DNA from: an uncultured Chloroflexota bacterium
Lineage (GTDB): Bacteria > Chloroflexota > Anaerolineae > UBA4142 > SHND01
Length of the DNA: 53,744 nucleotides
Reading direction: 5' to 3'
NCBI GenBank assembly: GCA_937870825.1
Contig: CALMZO010000153.1
Span: 1-53,744, forward strand
In this document: positions 1 to 8,013 of the stretch, one piece after another
Numbering within the stretch: position 1 is the first letter of the stretch
Layout: each line of letters begins with the position of its first letter
The notes under the pieces: generated by a model
Database searches by the model: none
Seen by the model: the letters and a program-made list of their open reading frames with translations, nothing else
What the model was told of the DNA's origin: nothing
Translations under genes and position numbers: made by a program

Positions 1-143
1 AGGCACGGGCGCACTTCCTTTTTAGCGCGAGTGTACGCAGGAAGTTCACCCCTCAAAACTTTTGTCATCGACCACTAGGGTACATTTTTCCCATTGAGGA
101 ATAGGGGTTGCGCGCATAGAATGCTGACAGTTAACAACTGGAT

Positions 144-179
144 AAAAAAATGGGTCTGCTCTCCCCCCCAGAGCAGCCC
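144..179 (-). terminator. Rho-independent terminator of the PEP-enzyme-like gene
   Basis: Read on the minus strand, a hairpin with arms at 170-179 and 152-162 and a seven-base G loop is followed by seven T (complement of A144-A150). It lies 45 bases past the stop of the minus-strand gene ending at 224. One bulged base interrupts the stem. Confidence 0.7.
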
Positions 180-182
180 ATC

Positions 183-225
183 GCGGGTTATTGCGCGGCC
201 GGGCGCAATAACCCGCTGTTTTTTT
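183..225 (+). terminator. Rho-independent terminator, plus strand
   Basis: A perfect 14-bp stem (183-196 with 203-216, six-base loop) is followed by T219-T225. It would end transcription entering from the left edge. No complete plus-strand gene is visible before it in 1-180. Confidence 0.7.
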
Positions 226-1816
226 ACAAGCGTTTCACAATCCCCGTCGTGCCGTCTATTTGAATCCGCGCGCCATCCTCCAGTACATTCATCAGATTTG
301 GAATTGCCGTAACCGCCGGTAAATGATATTCGCGTGCGATGACCGCGCCGTGCGAAAGCACACCGCCGCGTTCCATGACCAAACCTGCCAACCGCGCAAA
401 CACCGGCGTCCACGCCGGGTCTGTCGCGGGCGCAATCAAAATTTCTCCCGCGCCCACGCGCGCCAACTCGCGCGGTTCGCGCACAATGCGCGCGATGCCG
501 CGTGCAATCCCCGCGCTCACACCGCGCCCGCGCCATTCCGCTTCGGCGGTGTGAATCGTCGCGCGTTCCTTCAGAGGAACATCGCCGCGCAAAAACAACG
601 GATACGCCTCCGCGCCGCGCGCGCGGTCCAACTCTTGATACGTTTGCCATTCGCGTTTGCGCGCCGCAATCCGTTCCGAAAAATCGCCCGGCTCAAATTC
701 CATTCCATAGTACGCGGTAATTTCCGCGCGCGTCGCATAAAAAATTTCGTTCGCGTCGTGTACGATGCCGCGCGCCGCCAAATCGCGCCCCAATACCAAA
801 AACGCCGCGCGCGTGAGCGCCAACGATTTTTGCCAATAGTAACGTTGGTCTTCGCGCAGTTGGGCGTAACGCCGCGCGAGTGCGATAACTGGATTCCAAA
901 CGAAACCCGTTTTTTCCAAAAAAACGGGTTTCGTTTGGAATCCGACCTCTGATAACAAAGGCAGAAGCAGCGTCGGGTCATCGCGGTACGTCGGCTGCGC
1001 GATGTCGAGCGAAAACGCGCGATGCCCATACTGCGCGAGAAATTCTTGCAACGCGCGCGCTGTATTTTTTTCGTCCGTCGCGAGCGATTCGTGATGGGCG
1101 ATGCGTTCGAGCAACTCGGCAGTAGGGGGGGGGGACAAACGCGCGAGCGCGGCGAGTGCGGCATTGACCTCTTGTGTTTTGTTTGGCGCGTGACTCATCA
1201 ATCGCTGCGCGTCTTTGCCAGAGAAATGCGCGAGCAATTTGTAAAACAAATCCGCATACGTGAGTGACCAACGATGAAGGTGCAAGAGCTGTGTGTCGAG
1301 CGCGTACGTCGCGTCGAGCACGCGCAATACTTGTTGGGCGTTCGTCGCGACGCCGAGACGCGCTTGCAGCGCGCGAATTCGCGCGTCATGGTATTTTGTA
1401 AATTGATTCCACGCGAGAAAATTGAACGGCGATGTCACGACGGGGTCACGCAGCAGGTGGTACGCGAGCGACAAAACAAAACGCGGTTGCAGTATCGAGG
1501 TTGGATAAGACGCGCGTTTTCGCATTCTCACGTCGCCATTCGGGAAATAACGCACCGCGTCGGCAGGCACGAACGCATTGGGAAATGGTTTGTAAAAAAT
1601 TTGAAACAACGCGACATTGACGTACGGATGTCCATGCCACAAACGCGTCGCGGGAATTTTTTCCGCGTCGGGAAAACCCATAAAGCGCAACGGGTCACGC
1701 AAGGCGAGTTGCTCGAACAACGCGCCGACGAACGACCAACCGAGCGGCGACACAACGGACGTAAAGCGTTCGTTCAAAAACGCGGCTGTCCACAAAATTT
1801 CGTTTTCGTCATTCAT
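224..1816 (-). CDS. PEP-utilising-enzyme mobile-domain protein
   Basis: A 530-residue protein whose C-terminus matches the swivelling phosphohistidine domain of PEP synthase, pyruvate phosphate dikinase and rifampin phosphotransferase. Near the end it has LVMERGGVLSHGAVIAREY, with the phosphorylatable His in the SHG motif, then the usual VLEDGARIQIDGTTG strand. No ATP-grasp nucleotide-binding domain is visible at the N-terminus, so it cannot be a complete PEP synthase. The middle is rich in Arg, Ala and Leu and resembles the linker/helical part of this superfamily. The ATG at 1816 is preferred: upstream codons run through the riboswitch region, and a TATAAT lies seven bases before this ATG, suggesting leaderless translation. 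Codons for residues near Ser-Pro-Pro-Pro-Thr contain a C10 run (1125-1134). The substrate is unknown. Confidence 0.75.
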   Translation of the reverse strand: MNDENEILWTAAFLNERFTSVVSPLGWSFVGALFEQLALRDPLRFMGFPDAEKIPATRLWHGHPYVNVALFQIFYKPFPNAFVPADAVRYFPNGDVRMRKRASYPTSILQPRFVLSLAYHLLRDPVVTSPFNFLAWNQFTKYHDARIRALQARLGVATNAQQVLRVLDATYALDTQLLHLHRWSLTYADLFYKLLAHFSGKDAQRLMSHAPNKTQEVNAALAALARLSPPPTAELLERIAHHESLATDEKNTARALQEFLAQYGHRAFSLDIAQPTYRDDPTLLLPLLSEVGFQTKPVFLEKTGFVWNPVIALARRYAQLREDQRYYWQKSLALTRAAFLVLGRDLAARGIVHDANEIFYATRAEITAYYGMEFEPGDFSERIAARKREWQTYQELDRARGAEAYPLFLRGDVPLKERATIHTAEAEWRGRGVSAGIARGIARIVREPRELARVGAGEILIAPATDPAWTPVFARLAGLVMERGGVLSHGAVIAREYHLPAVTAIPNLMNVLEDGARIQIDGTTGIVKRL

Positions 1817-1863
1817 TCCCACAATTATAATCAGTCTCTCGAATTCGAGTGAGCGGATACATT

Positions 1864-1891
1864 TTGCGCGTTCCCTCGATTTCGCTATAAT
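1864..1891 (+). promoter_or_regulatory. Putative promoter of the cobalamin operon
   Basis: TTGCGC (1864-1869), a 16-base spacer and a perfect TATAAT (1886-1891) lie about 50 bases before the riboswitch aptamer. The -35 box is only partly consensus. Confidence 0.55.
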
Positions 1892-1939
1892 GCTCGTCGC
1901 TGTGCCGAACTGCGCGCAGCATCTTAAAATACAAGAAAT

Positions 1940-2108
1940 GATACACAGCGAAGTTGGGTGAAAATCCCACGCTGTCCCGCAACTGTGGAGTTGGTGCAAT
2001 TGTGAGATAGTGCGGTAGTGCGATAGTTGGAACCGAAAACGATTCCTTTGCTATCGCACCATTGCACAAACATACTATCGCACTACCGAGCCAGGTCGCC
2101 TGTGTATC
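1940..2108 (+). promoter_or_regulatory. Cobalamin (AdoCbl) riboswitch aptamer
   Basis: The conserved core GGTGAAAATCCCACGCTGTC, then CCGCAACTGT, and the B12-box-like GAGCCAGGTCGCCTGTG (2088-2104) are all present. P1 is a perfect 9-bp pairing, GATACACAG (1940-1948) with CTGTGTATC (2100-2108). A peripheral arm is enlarged by 13-bp complementary segments at 2015-2027 and 2074-2086. It precedes btuF-btuC-cobT, exactly the genes this class controls. Confidence 0.92.
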
Positions 2109-2179
2109 GTTCGTGATTGATTCAAGCGGGTTCATCAATCACATTCACTTGTTACCTTCGCGCGAAAGGGGGCAGGAGT

Positions 2180-2233
2180 ATGAAACTATTGCTTTCAAAA
2201 AAGCATGTGGTGTCTCCGCCTCTTGTCGAATAG
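2180..2233 (+). CDS. Possible 17-residue leader peptide in the riboswitch platform
   Basis: An ATG at 2180 follows GGCAGGAG almost directly, a rather tight spacing. It opens a 17-codon frame, MKLLLSKKHVVSPPLVE, whose TAG stop falls in the loop of the downstream terminator hairpin. A ribosome finishing this frame would cover the terminator, which is how attenuation leaders work. There is no independent evidence that it is translated; it may be chance. Confidence 0.25.
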   Translation: MKLLLSKKHVVSPPLVE

Positions 2234-2248
2234 ACGAGAGGTTTTTTT
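2219..2248 (+). terminator. Terminator of the riboswitch expression platform
   Basis: A 9-bp stem (2219-2227 with 2233-2241, one G-U pair, loop GAATA) is followed by seven T. It lies between the aptamer and the btuF start and is the likely off-switch. A separate 9-bp hairpin (2113-2121/2134-2142) stands between it and the aptamer. Confidence 0.75.
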
Positions 2249-2272
2249 ATCGCCGTTCATTACGCAATTCGT

Positions 2273-2295
2273 ACGACAAATTTCAAATTTGTCGT
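2273..2295 (+). repeat. CAAATTT/AAATTTG palindrome
   Basis: An 11-bp perfect inverted repeat around one central base, just before the btuF ribosome binding site. The same CAAATTT-N-AAATTTG core recurs inside smc at 20364-20384. Confidence 0.6.
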
Positions 2296-2313
2296 AACTT
2301 TACGGAGAACAAC

Positions 2314-3375
2314 ATGCAAACGCAATTCAAAAAATTTCACATTCTGGTCGGCATACTTGTCGTTCTGCTCGCGCTCGCCGCGTGCGGCGCGCCCGTTCCG
2401 ACACCCGTTCCGCCGACCGCAATTCCGCCCCAACCCACCCTCGCGCCAACCGCCGTGCCCCCGACGGCGATTCCCGCGCAGCCGACGCTCGCGCCCACCC
2501 TCGCGCCAACCGCCGTACCAACACAAACACCGCCCGTTGAATTTACACTGACCGATGCTGCCGGACGCTCCGTCACGTTAAAAGGAATTCCGACGCGCAT
2601 CGTTTCGCTCGCGCCCAGCAATACCGAAATCGTTTGCGCGCTCGGCGCGTGTGACAAACTCGTCGGCGTTGACCAATTTTCCGATTTCCCCGCGCTAGTG
2701 AAAACATTGCCCAAATTGAGTGACGGGTTCAATCCGAACTATGAGCAGGTCATCGCCGCAAAACCTGACCTCGTGCTCGTCGCTTCGATTTCTTCGCCCG
2801 ATGTCGTGAAAAAATTCGACGAACTGAAAATCCCGACGCTCATGATTGGCGCGGTCAATTCGAGTTTCGAAAGTGTGAAACAAGATATTCAACTTGTCGG
2901 CAAAGCCATCGGCGCCGAGTTACAAGCCGCGCAAGTGACCGCCGACATGGACAAAAAACTCGCGGAACTCGAAACGAAACTTGCGGCCGCGAAAACGAAA
3001 CCGCGCGTCTTTTGGGAATTGGATGCGACGGACCCCGCAAAACCGTTCACGCCGGGACCCGGCACTTTTGTGCATGAAATCATCGTCCTCGCGGGCGGCG
3101 AAAATATCGCGGGCAATGCCGCTTCGCCGTACATACAAATGAACGCCGAAGAAATCATCAAGGCGAATCCCGAAGTGATTATTTTGAGTGATGCCGCGTA
3201 TGGCGTTGCGCCCGAATCGGTGGGTAAGCGTCCGGGCTGGGACGTGATTGACGCGGTGAAAAAGAACAAGGTGTTTCCGATTGACGACAATCTCGTGAGT
3301 CGTCCCGGACCGCGCGTGGTAGAAGGACTCGAAGCGGCGGCGAAATTGATTCATCCCGAATTGTTCACGCCGTAG
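2314..3375 (+). CDS. btuF: Cobalamin/corrinoid ABC transporter binding lipoprotein
   Basis: A 353-residue lipoprotein. The signal segment ends in a lipobox with LALAAC, lipid Cys at residue 24. A linker of repeated PTxVPPTAIP-type units follows to about residue 70, then a periplasmic-binding domain of the BtuF/FepB class. GIPTRIVSLAPSNTEIVCAL and GCxxLVGVDQ-like segments are typical of BtuF. It captures corrinoids outside the membrane and delivers them to the permease encoded next. The ATG at 2314 is chosen for its GGAG six bases upstream and because the signal peptide begins there. The cobalamin riboswitch immediately upstream fixes the substrate class better than sequence alone. First gene of the operon. 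Confidence 0.85.
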   Translation: MQTQFKKFHILVGILVVLLALAACGAPVPTPVPPTAIPPQPTLAPTAVPPTAIPAQPTLAPTLAPTAVPTQTPPVEFTLTDAAGRSVTLKGIPTRIVSLAPSNTEIVCALGACDKLVGVDQFSDFPALVKTLPKLSDGFNPNYEQVIAAKPDLVLVASISSPDVVKKFDELKIPTLMIGAVNSSFESVKQDIQLVGKAIGAELQAAQVTADMDKKLAELETKLAAAKTKPRVFWELDATDPAKPFTPGPGTFVHEIIVLAGGENIAGNAASPYIQMNAEEIIKANPEVIILSDAAYGVAPESVGKRPGWDVIDAVKKNKVFPIDDNLVSRPGPRVVEGLEAAAKLIHPELFTP

Positions 3376-3390
3376 GACCTCACCCCCTAA

Positions 3391-3418
3391 CCCCCTCTCC
3401 TAATTTTAGGAGAGGGGG
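3391..3418 (+). repeat. 13-bp perfect palindrome masking the btuC RBS
   Basis: CCCCCTCTCCTAA (3391-3403) pairs perfectly with TTAGGAGAGGGGG (3406-3418) around two T. The right arm contains the only AGGAG before the btuC ATG at 3427. No T tract follows, so it is not a terminator. It may act as an RNA stabiliser or a translation brake, or be a mobile palindrome. Confidence 0.6.
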
Positions 3419-3426
3419 AATACAGC

Positions 3427-4545
3427 ATGGCAAGACAAACACTCATTCCGAAATCGTCAACCTTCAATGACGAAATCCAAGTACGCAGCATCGCACGCGT
3501 GAATGTTCGCGCGTTGTGGAAACATCCCGCGCTCGTATTGAGCGCGTTGACGTTGCTCATGCTCATCACGCTCGTCCTCGCGATGCGTTTTGGCACGGTG
3601 GCGATTGAACCCGCGACAAGTATCGCGATTATGTTCAAGCGCGCGTTGGGAATGGATTTCGGCATCGCGTGGAGCGCGGCGGAAGAAGCCATCATCTGGC
3701 AAATACGGCTGCCGCGCGTTCTCGGCGCGGCGATTGTCGGCGCGGGGCTTGCGAGCGCGGGCGTGGTGTTTCAAGGACTGTTGCGCAATCCGATGGCGGA
3801 CCCGTACTTGCTCGGCACATCGGGCGGCGCGGCGCTCGCGGCAACCATCGCGTTTGCAATTCCGTTCGCGCTTGGATTCAGCACGTTCGGGTTGGTGCCA
3901 ATTGCCGCGTTCATCGGCGCGCTCGTCGCCGTCCTCATTGTGTATCGTCTCGCGCATGTCGGGATGTACACGCCCATCACCACACTGCTGCTCGCGGGCT
4001 TTGCCGTGAGTTCGATGTTGGGCGCGTTCATGTCGGCGTTGATGCTGCTCAGTCGCGGGACATTGGAACGCGTCGTGTTGTGGACGCTCGGCGGTGTGAG
4101 CGCGAGCGGGTGGGGCATGCTGCTCGCGGTGACGCCGTTGATTTTGTTGGGAACTCTATTCGCGTTTCTCTTGTCGAATGACCTCAACGCGTTTTTGCTC
4201 GGCGAAGAACAAGCCGCCGCGTTGGGTGTAAATGTGGAACGGAAAAAATTTGTTTTGTTGTGCGTTGGCGCGTTGATGACGGGCGCGGCGGTTGCGTTGA
4301 GCGGACTGGTCGGATTCGTCGGCTTGATTGTTCCGCATTTTGCGCGCATCTTGCTCGGACCGAATCATCGGTTGTTATTGCCCGCCTCGTTTTTGTGCGG
4401 CGCAATTTTTCTCGTCATTGCCGATTTGCTCGCGCGCACATTGTTATCACCGCAAGAAATTCCGCTCGGCGTCGTGACTGCGCTTTTCGGCGCGCCGTTT
4501 TTTATTTTCTTGTTGCGACGCGCGAAAAAAGAATACACGTTTTAG
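3427..4545 (+). CDS. btuC: Corrinoid ABC transporter permease, FecCD family
   Basis: A 372-residue polytopic membrane protein of the BtuC/FecCD family with about ten predicted transmembrane segments. Family signatures include LPRVLGAAIVGAGLASAGVV, FQGLLRNPMADPYLLG and GFVGLIVPHFARILLGPNHR. The last forms the loop that docks the ATPase. It follows btuF after 51 bases in the same operon. No ATPase gene follows; the closest candidate is the minus-strand gene at 18775-19575. The first 35 residues are a hydrophilic extension, so a later start is possible, but no other good ribosome site is seen. Confidence 0.88.
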   Translation: MARQTLIPKSSTFNDEIQVRSIARVNVRALWKHPALVLSALTLLMLITLVLAMRFGTVAIEPATSIAIMFKRALGMDFGIAWSAAEEAIIWQIRLPRVLGAAIVGAGLASAGVVFQGLLRNPMADPYLLGTSGGAALAATIAFAIPFALGFSTFGLVPIAAFIGALVAVLIVYRLAHVGMYTPITTLLLAGFAVSSMLGAFMSALMLLSRGTLERVVLWTLGGVSASGWGMLLAVTPLILLGTLFAFLLSNDLNAFLLGEEQAAALGVNVERKKFVLLCVGALMTGAAVALSGLVGFVGLIVPHFARILLGPNHRLLLPASFLCGAIFLVIADLLARTLLSPQEIPLGVVTALFGAPFFIFLLRRAKKEYTF

Positions 4546-4548
4546 AAC

Positions 4549-4595
4549 TTGGAAATTGGATGTCCGATTCCAATCTCCAATTTCCAATCTCCATT
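4549..4595 (+). repeat. 7-bp-period palindromic repeat at the cobT start
   Basis: TTGGAAATTGGA (4549-4560) is inverted about 15 bases later as TCCAATTTCCAA, and both arms are built from 7-base units such as AATTGGA and CTCCAAT. The repeat overlaps the first codons assigned to cobT. Confidence 0.6.
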
Positions 4596-5675
4596 CTCTT
4601 GTCCTCTTTCATTTCAACTACCATTGCCCAAATCGCGCCTCTTGACGAAAACGCGATGCAATCTGCGCGCGAACGCCAAGACCAATTGACAAAACCGCGC
4701 GGCGCATTGGGAAGACTCGAAACACTTTCGATTCAACTTGCGGGTATCGCGCGCACACCGCGCCCGCGTTTTCACAATCCCGTCATCATCACGCTTGCGG
4801 CAGACCACGGCATTGCGCGGCAAGGCGTGAGCGCGTACCCGTCGGCAGTGACGCCGCAAATGGTTTTGAATTTTGTGCGCGGCGGCGCGGCAATCAATGT
4901 GTTGGCGCGGCATGTTGGCGCGCGCGTTGTCGTCGGCGACTTGGGCGTGGACGCGGAATTTTCAGACGACGAAAACATCATTCACAAAAAAATCGCGCGC
5001 GGGACAAATGATTTTTCGCGCGAACCTGCCATGACGCGCGGGCAAGCGGAACGCGCGGTGGAAGTGGGAATTGAAATCGCGCAGCGAGAAATCGAGAGTG
5101 GCGCGGACCTTATCGGCACGGGCGATATGGGAATCGGGAATACGACGGCATCCAGCGCAATCGTCGCGGTGATGACGGGGCGCGCGCCGCGCGAGGTGAC
5201 GGGACGGGGGACGGGCATTGACGATGCCGCGCTCGCGCACAAAATCCGCGTGATTGAACGCGCGTTGGAATTTCACAAACCGGACGCGAGGGATGCGCTC
5301 GACGTTTTGAGTAAAGTCGGCGGTTTTGAAATCGGTGGGCTTGCCGGTGTGATTCTCGGCGCGGCGGCATTGCGCGTTCCCGTCGTCGTTGACGGATTCA
5401 TTTCGGGCGCGGCGGCGCTGCTGGCGTATGGGCTCGCGCCGGGGGTTCAACCGTACTTGATTCCCGCGCATCGTTCGGTAGAAATCGGGCATCGCGCGCT
5501 CTTGGAACATTTGTCGGAAAAGAATTTTCCAATGAATCCACTGCTCGATTTGGATTTGCGTTTGGGCGAAGGCACGGGCGCGGCGTTGGGAATTTCCTTG
5601 TGCATCGCCGCCGCGAAAATTTTGGACGAGATGGCGACGTTTCAAGAAGCCGGGGTTGCGGACAAGACGGTCTGA
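4560..5675 (+). CDS. cobT: Nicotinate-nucleotide:DMB phosphoribosyltransferase
   Basis: CobT makes alpha-ribazole phosphate from nicotinate mononucleotide and a lower-ligand base such as 5,6-dimethylbenzimidazole. From the ATG at 4560 the protein is 371 residues, near the usual 350. Recognisable stretches are LTKPRGALGRLETLSIQLAG, ITLAADHGIARQGVSAYPS, the GDMGIGNTTASSAI loop and the C-terminal EGTGAALG glycine loop. The start is uncertain: the first dozen residues are encoded by a palindromic 7-bp-period repeat, no good ribosome site is seen, and a TTG at 4599 is an alternative. Third gene of the riboswitch operon. Confidence 0.88.
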   Translation: MSDSNLQFPISILLSSFISTTIAQIAPLDENAMQSARERQDQLTKPRGALGRLETLSIQLAGIARTPRPRFHNPVIITLAADHGIARQGVSAYPSAVTPQMVLNFVRGGAAINVLARHVGARVVVGDLGVDAEFSDDENIIHKKIARGTNDFSREPAMTRGQAERAVEVGIEIAQREIESGADLIGTGDMGIGNTTASSAIVAVMTGRAPREVTGRGTGIDDAALAHKIRVIERALEFHKPDARDALDVLSKVGGFEIGGLAGVILGAAALRVPVVVDGFISGAAALLAYGLAPGVQPYLIPAHRSVEIGHRALLEHLSEKNFPMNPLLDLDLRLGEGTGAALGISLCIAAAKILDEMATFQEAGVADKTV

Positions 5676-5722
5676 TTTTCTTGCTTTCGCTTGGAGCAAA
5701 TTCCTATTCGGTGTAGGGTTTT

Positions 5723-5769
5723 GGATTCGAGCATGTATGCGGTTACTGGCTGTGTCCCCGCTGAAGCGT
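5723..5769 (-). repeat. 47-nt repeat, left copy (inverted to 8630-8676)
   Basis: The minus strand here matches 8630-8676 on the plus strand at about 38 of 47 positions, including an identical CAGTAACCGCATA and ATGCTCGA. Eight bases in the middle differ. The two copies face each other across cobS-cbiR-cobU-cobO. The rest of the 5676-5871 gap shows no gene. Confidence 0.65.
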
Positions 5770-5871
5770 CGAGTCCATACCTTGAATGAATCAGGAATCT
5801 GCTCTATTTCTTTTGGTTTCCGCGCGAATTAGAGACCAGGGAAATGAGGGAAATAAGGGAACTCGCGCGTT

Positions 5872-6579
5872 GTGAATTCATTCCTCGCCGCATTTGCACT
5901 GTTGACGATTTTGCCCATTCGCCGCGAACTTGATTTTTCCGCGCGCGCGTATTCTTTTTTCCCCCTCGTCGGCGCAGCCCTCGGCGCAGTTCTCGTTTTT
6001 TCGTTTCTCGTTTCTCGTTTGTTTTTTCCGCCACCCGTTACCGCCGCGCTCCTCGTCGCGCTGTGGGCATTGCTCACGGGCGCGCTGCATCTCGACGGTG
6101 TGAGCGATGCGTGCGATGCGCTGTTTGCGCCAACGACGCGCGAACGCCGTCTCGAAATTTTACGTGATGTTCATATCGGCGCGTTCGGCGCAACGGGTTT
6201 GTTTGTAATTTTGCTCTTGAAATTTGCCGCGCTGAATGAAATCAACCTCGCCGCGATTTTTCTTGCGCCCGTTCTGGCGCGGTGGGCGATGGTGTACGCG
6301 GCGGCGTATCCGCTCGCGCGCCGTGAGGGAATGGCAGCGCTGTTTGCCAAAGCTCTGTCGCGGCGCGAAATTACCCTCGCCACAATCGTCGCGTTTGCGT
6401 GTACAATTCCGTTCGGCTGGTTTGGCGTGAGCGCGTGGATTGCGGCAATGCTCGTCGCTACACTGCTGTCGCGTTTTGCGATGACGCGTCTCGGTGGTTT
6501 GACGGGCGATGTGTACGGAATGATTTGTGAAGTTGTGGAAGTGAGTGTGCTGCTCGTCGGCGCGCTAGTGCATCATTAA
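5872..6579 (+). CDS. cobS: Adenosylcobinamide-GDP ribazoletransferase
   Basis: CobS joins adenosylcobinamide-GDP to alpha-ribazole phosphate in the last step of nucleotide-loop assembly, in the membrane. The 235-residue protein has six or so hydrophobic segments and the diagnostic GALHLDGVSDACDALFAP with its Asp-rich Mg site, followed by DVHIGAFGATGL. Near the C-terminus is RLGGLTGDVYGMICEV. The start is GTG at 5872, with AAGGGAA about ten bases upstream. Codons near 5990-6025 (residues about 40-52) show a 7-bp period (TTTCTCG repeated), like the intergenic repeats of this window. Confidence 0.9.
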   Translation: MNSFLAAFALLTILPIRRELDFSARAYSFFPLVGAALGAVLVFSFLVSRLFFPPPVTAALLVALWALLTGALHLDGVSDACDALFAPTTRERRLEILRDVHIGAFGATGLFVILLLKFAALNEINLAAIFLAPVLARWAMVYAAAYPLARREGMAALFAKALSRREITLATIVAFACTIPFGWFGVSAWIAAMLVATLLSRFAMTRLGGLTGDVYGMICEVVEVSVLLVGALVHH

Positions 6580-6678
6580 CCAACTTGTTTTGCGTACCGA
6601 TGCGTTGAAAGACGCTTTCTAAACGATTTCATTGTGCGCGACTCCCAAGAGCTTGTTTAATGCTGCACCAGGACGGCA

Positions 6679-7446
6679 ATGAGAAAGTTTCGTCTCGGTT
6701 CGACTTCGTATGTGTATCCGGCGGACCTCGTAACCAATGCGCGGCAACTCGCGGGCGTTGTCGAGGACATTGAACTCGTGTTGTTTGAAACGCCAGACGA
6801 CGAGACGAATTTTCCTGCGCGCGCCCAAGTGCAAGAACTCAAGCAGATTGCGAACGAAAACGGTTTGACGTACACGGTGCATTTGCCGATGGACTTGAAA
6901 TTTGGCGACGCGGTCTCGTACGACAAAATCCGGCGCGCGCTCGCGTCGGTCGAAATCCTTGAACCGTTCGCGTATGTGACGCACCTGGACGGCAAAAATT
7001 TTTTGTCTGACACCGCGCCCGCTTCTATCGCGCGTTGGCAGCAAGAGGCAGAGCGCGCGCTGCTGGAATTGTGCGCGTGGGTTGGCGATACGTCGCGCGT
7101 GTGTGTGGAAAATGTGGAAGGTTGGAGCCCGGATTACTTTGCCGGGATACTTGCAGAAACAAACATCAAACGCTGCATTGATGTCGGACATTTTTGGGTG
7201 CAGAGCCGCGACCCGCTTCCGCATCTCACAGAAAATTTGTATCGGACACATGTGATTCATTTGCACGGCGTCAACGGGCGCGACCACGCGTCGTTAAAAT
7301 TTGTTGCCGACGCGCAATTGTTTCCCATAGTGCGCGCGCTGCTTGAACAAAATTATGACGGCGTCGTGACGCTTGAAGTATTCGGAAAAGATGATTTTTT
7401 TTCGTCGCGTGATGCGTTGCTCCGCGCGGTGGAAATGATTGACTAA
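6679..7446 (+). CDS. cbiR: Cobamide-remodelling phosphodiesterase CbiR-like
   Basis: A 255-residue TIM-barrel protein of the xylose-isomerase/AP-endonuclease-2 type. It starts RKFRLGSTSYVYPADLV and has metal-ligand-like His/Glu/Asp positions in VHLPMD, YVTHLDG, CVENVEGW, CIDVGHFW, HLHGVNGRDH and VVTLEVFG. CbiR of Akkermansia, the studied member, opens the nucleotide loop of cobamides so that the lower ligand can be exchanged. Its place between cobS and cobU in a salvage operon under a B12 riboswitch supports this role strongly; the general TIM-barrel fold alone would not. Its stop overlaps the cobU start by one base (TAATG). Confidence 0.8.
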   Translation: MRKFRLGSTSYVYPADLVTNARQLAGVVEDIELVLFETPDDETNFPARAQVQELKQIANENGLTYTVHLPMDLKFGDAVSYDKIRRALASVEILEPFAYVTHLDGKNFLSDTAPASIARWQQEAERALLELCAWVGDTSRVCVENVEGWSPDYFAGILAETNIKRCIDVGHFWVQSRDPLPHLTENLYRTHVIHLHGVNGRDHASLKFVADAQLFPIVRALLEQNYDGVVTLEVFGKDDFFSSRDALLRAVEMID

Positions 7447-7997
7447 TGGCACACGCAGAAATTATTTTTATTTTGGGCGGCGCGCGCAGCGGCAAGTCCG
7501 TGTTCGCCGAGCGATTGGCGCAGCAACGCGGCGGCGCGGAGGTTGTGTTTATGGCAACGGCGGAAGCGTTGGACGACGAAATGCGCGAACGCATCGCCGC
7601 ACATCGCGCCGCGCGTCCGTCCGAATGGACAACGCTCGAAGCGCCGCGCGATTTGTTGGAAGGCATTCGCCATTTGCAAACGATGCCGCGCTTGATTGTG
7701 GTGGATTGTCTGACGCTGTGGGTGACGAACGAAATGTTGGCGAATGAAGTAAATTTGGAAAAGCGTTTGTTTTATCAACTCGATTTGTTGTGCGAATGGG
7801 TGCGCTTGCAAGAGATTGATTTGATTTTGATTTCAAACGAAGTCGGTCTCGGCATTGTGCCCGAAAACGCGCTCGCGCGAAAATTCCGCGATGTGCTGGG
7901 ACGCGTGAACGCGCGCGCGGCGGAACACGCGCACCGCGTGTTTTGGATGATGGCAGGGCTGCCAATCGAAATCAAAGCGCGGGCGTACCAATTCTAA
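7446..7997 (+). CDS. cobU: Adenosylcobinamide kinase/guanylyltransferase
   Basis: CobU/CobP phosphorylates adenosylcobinamide and transfers GMP from GTP to it, making adenosylcobinamide-GDP for CobS. The 183-residue protein has the P-loop GGARSGKS at residues 11-18, then [20 protein letters not shown], whose His is the usual guanylylated residue region, [13 protein letters not shown], and [21 protein letters not shown]. Length and motifs are complete. Because CbiR is expected to yield a phosphorylated cobinamide, its guanylyltransferase activity is the one most needed here. Translationally coupled to cbiR. Confidence 0.92.
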   Translation: MAHAEIIFILGGARSGKSVFAERLAQQRGGAEVVFMATAEALDDEMRERIAAHRAARPSEWTTLEAPRDLLEGIRHLQTMPRLIVVDCLTLWVTNEMLANEVNLEKRLFYQLDLLCEWVRLQEIDLILISNEVGLGIVPENALARKFRDVLGRVNARAAEHAHRVFWMMAGLPIEIKARAYQF

Positions 7998-8013
7998 GAA
8001 TGGAGCGTTCGGA

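Noticed and set aside
1817..1999. N-terminal extension of the PEP-enzyme-like gene
   Set aside because: The upstream codons run into the riboswitch region and the Cys-rich translation has no family match; a -10 box also lies within it.
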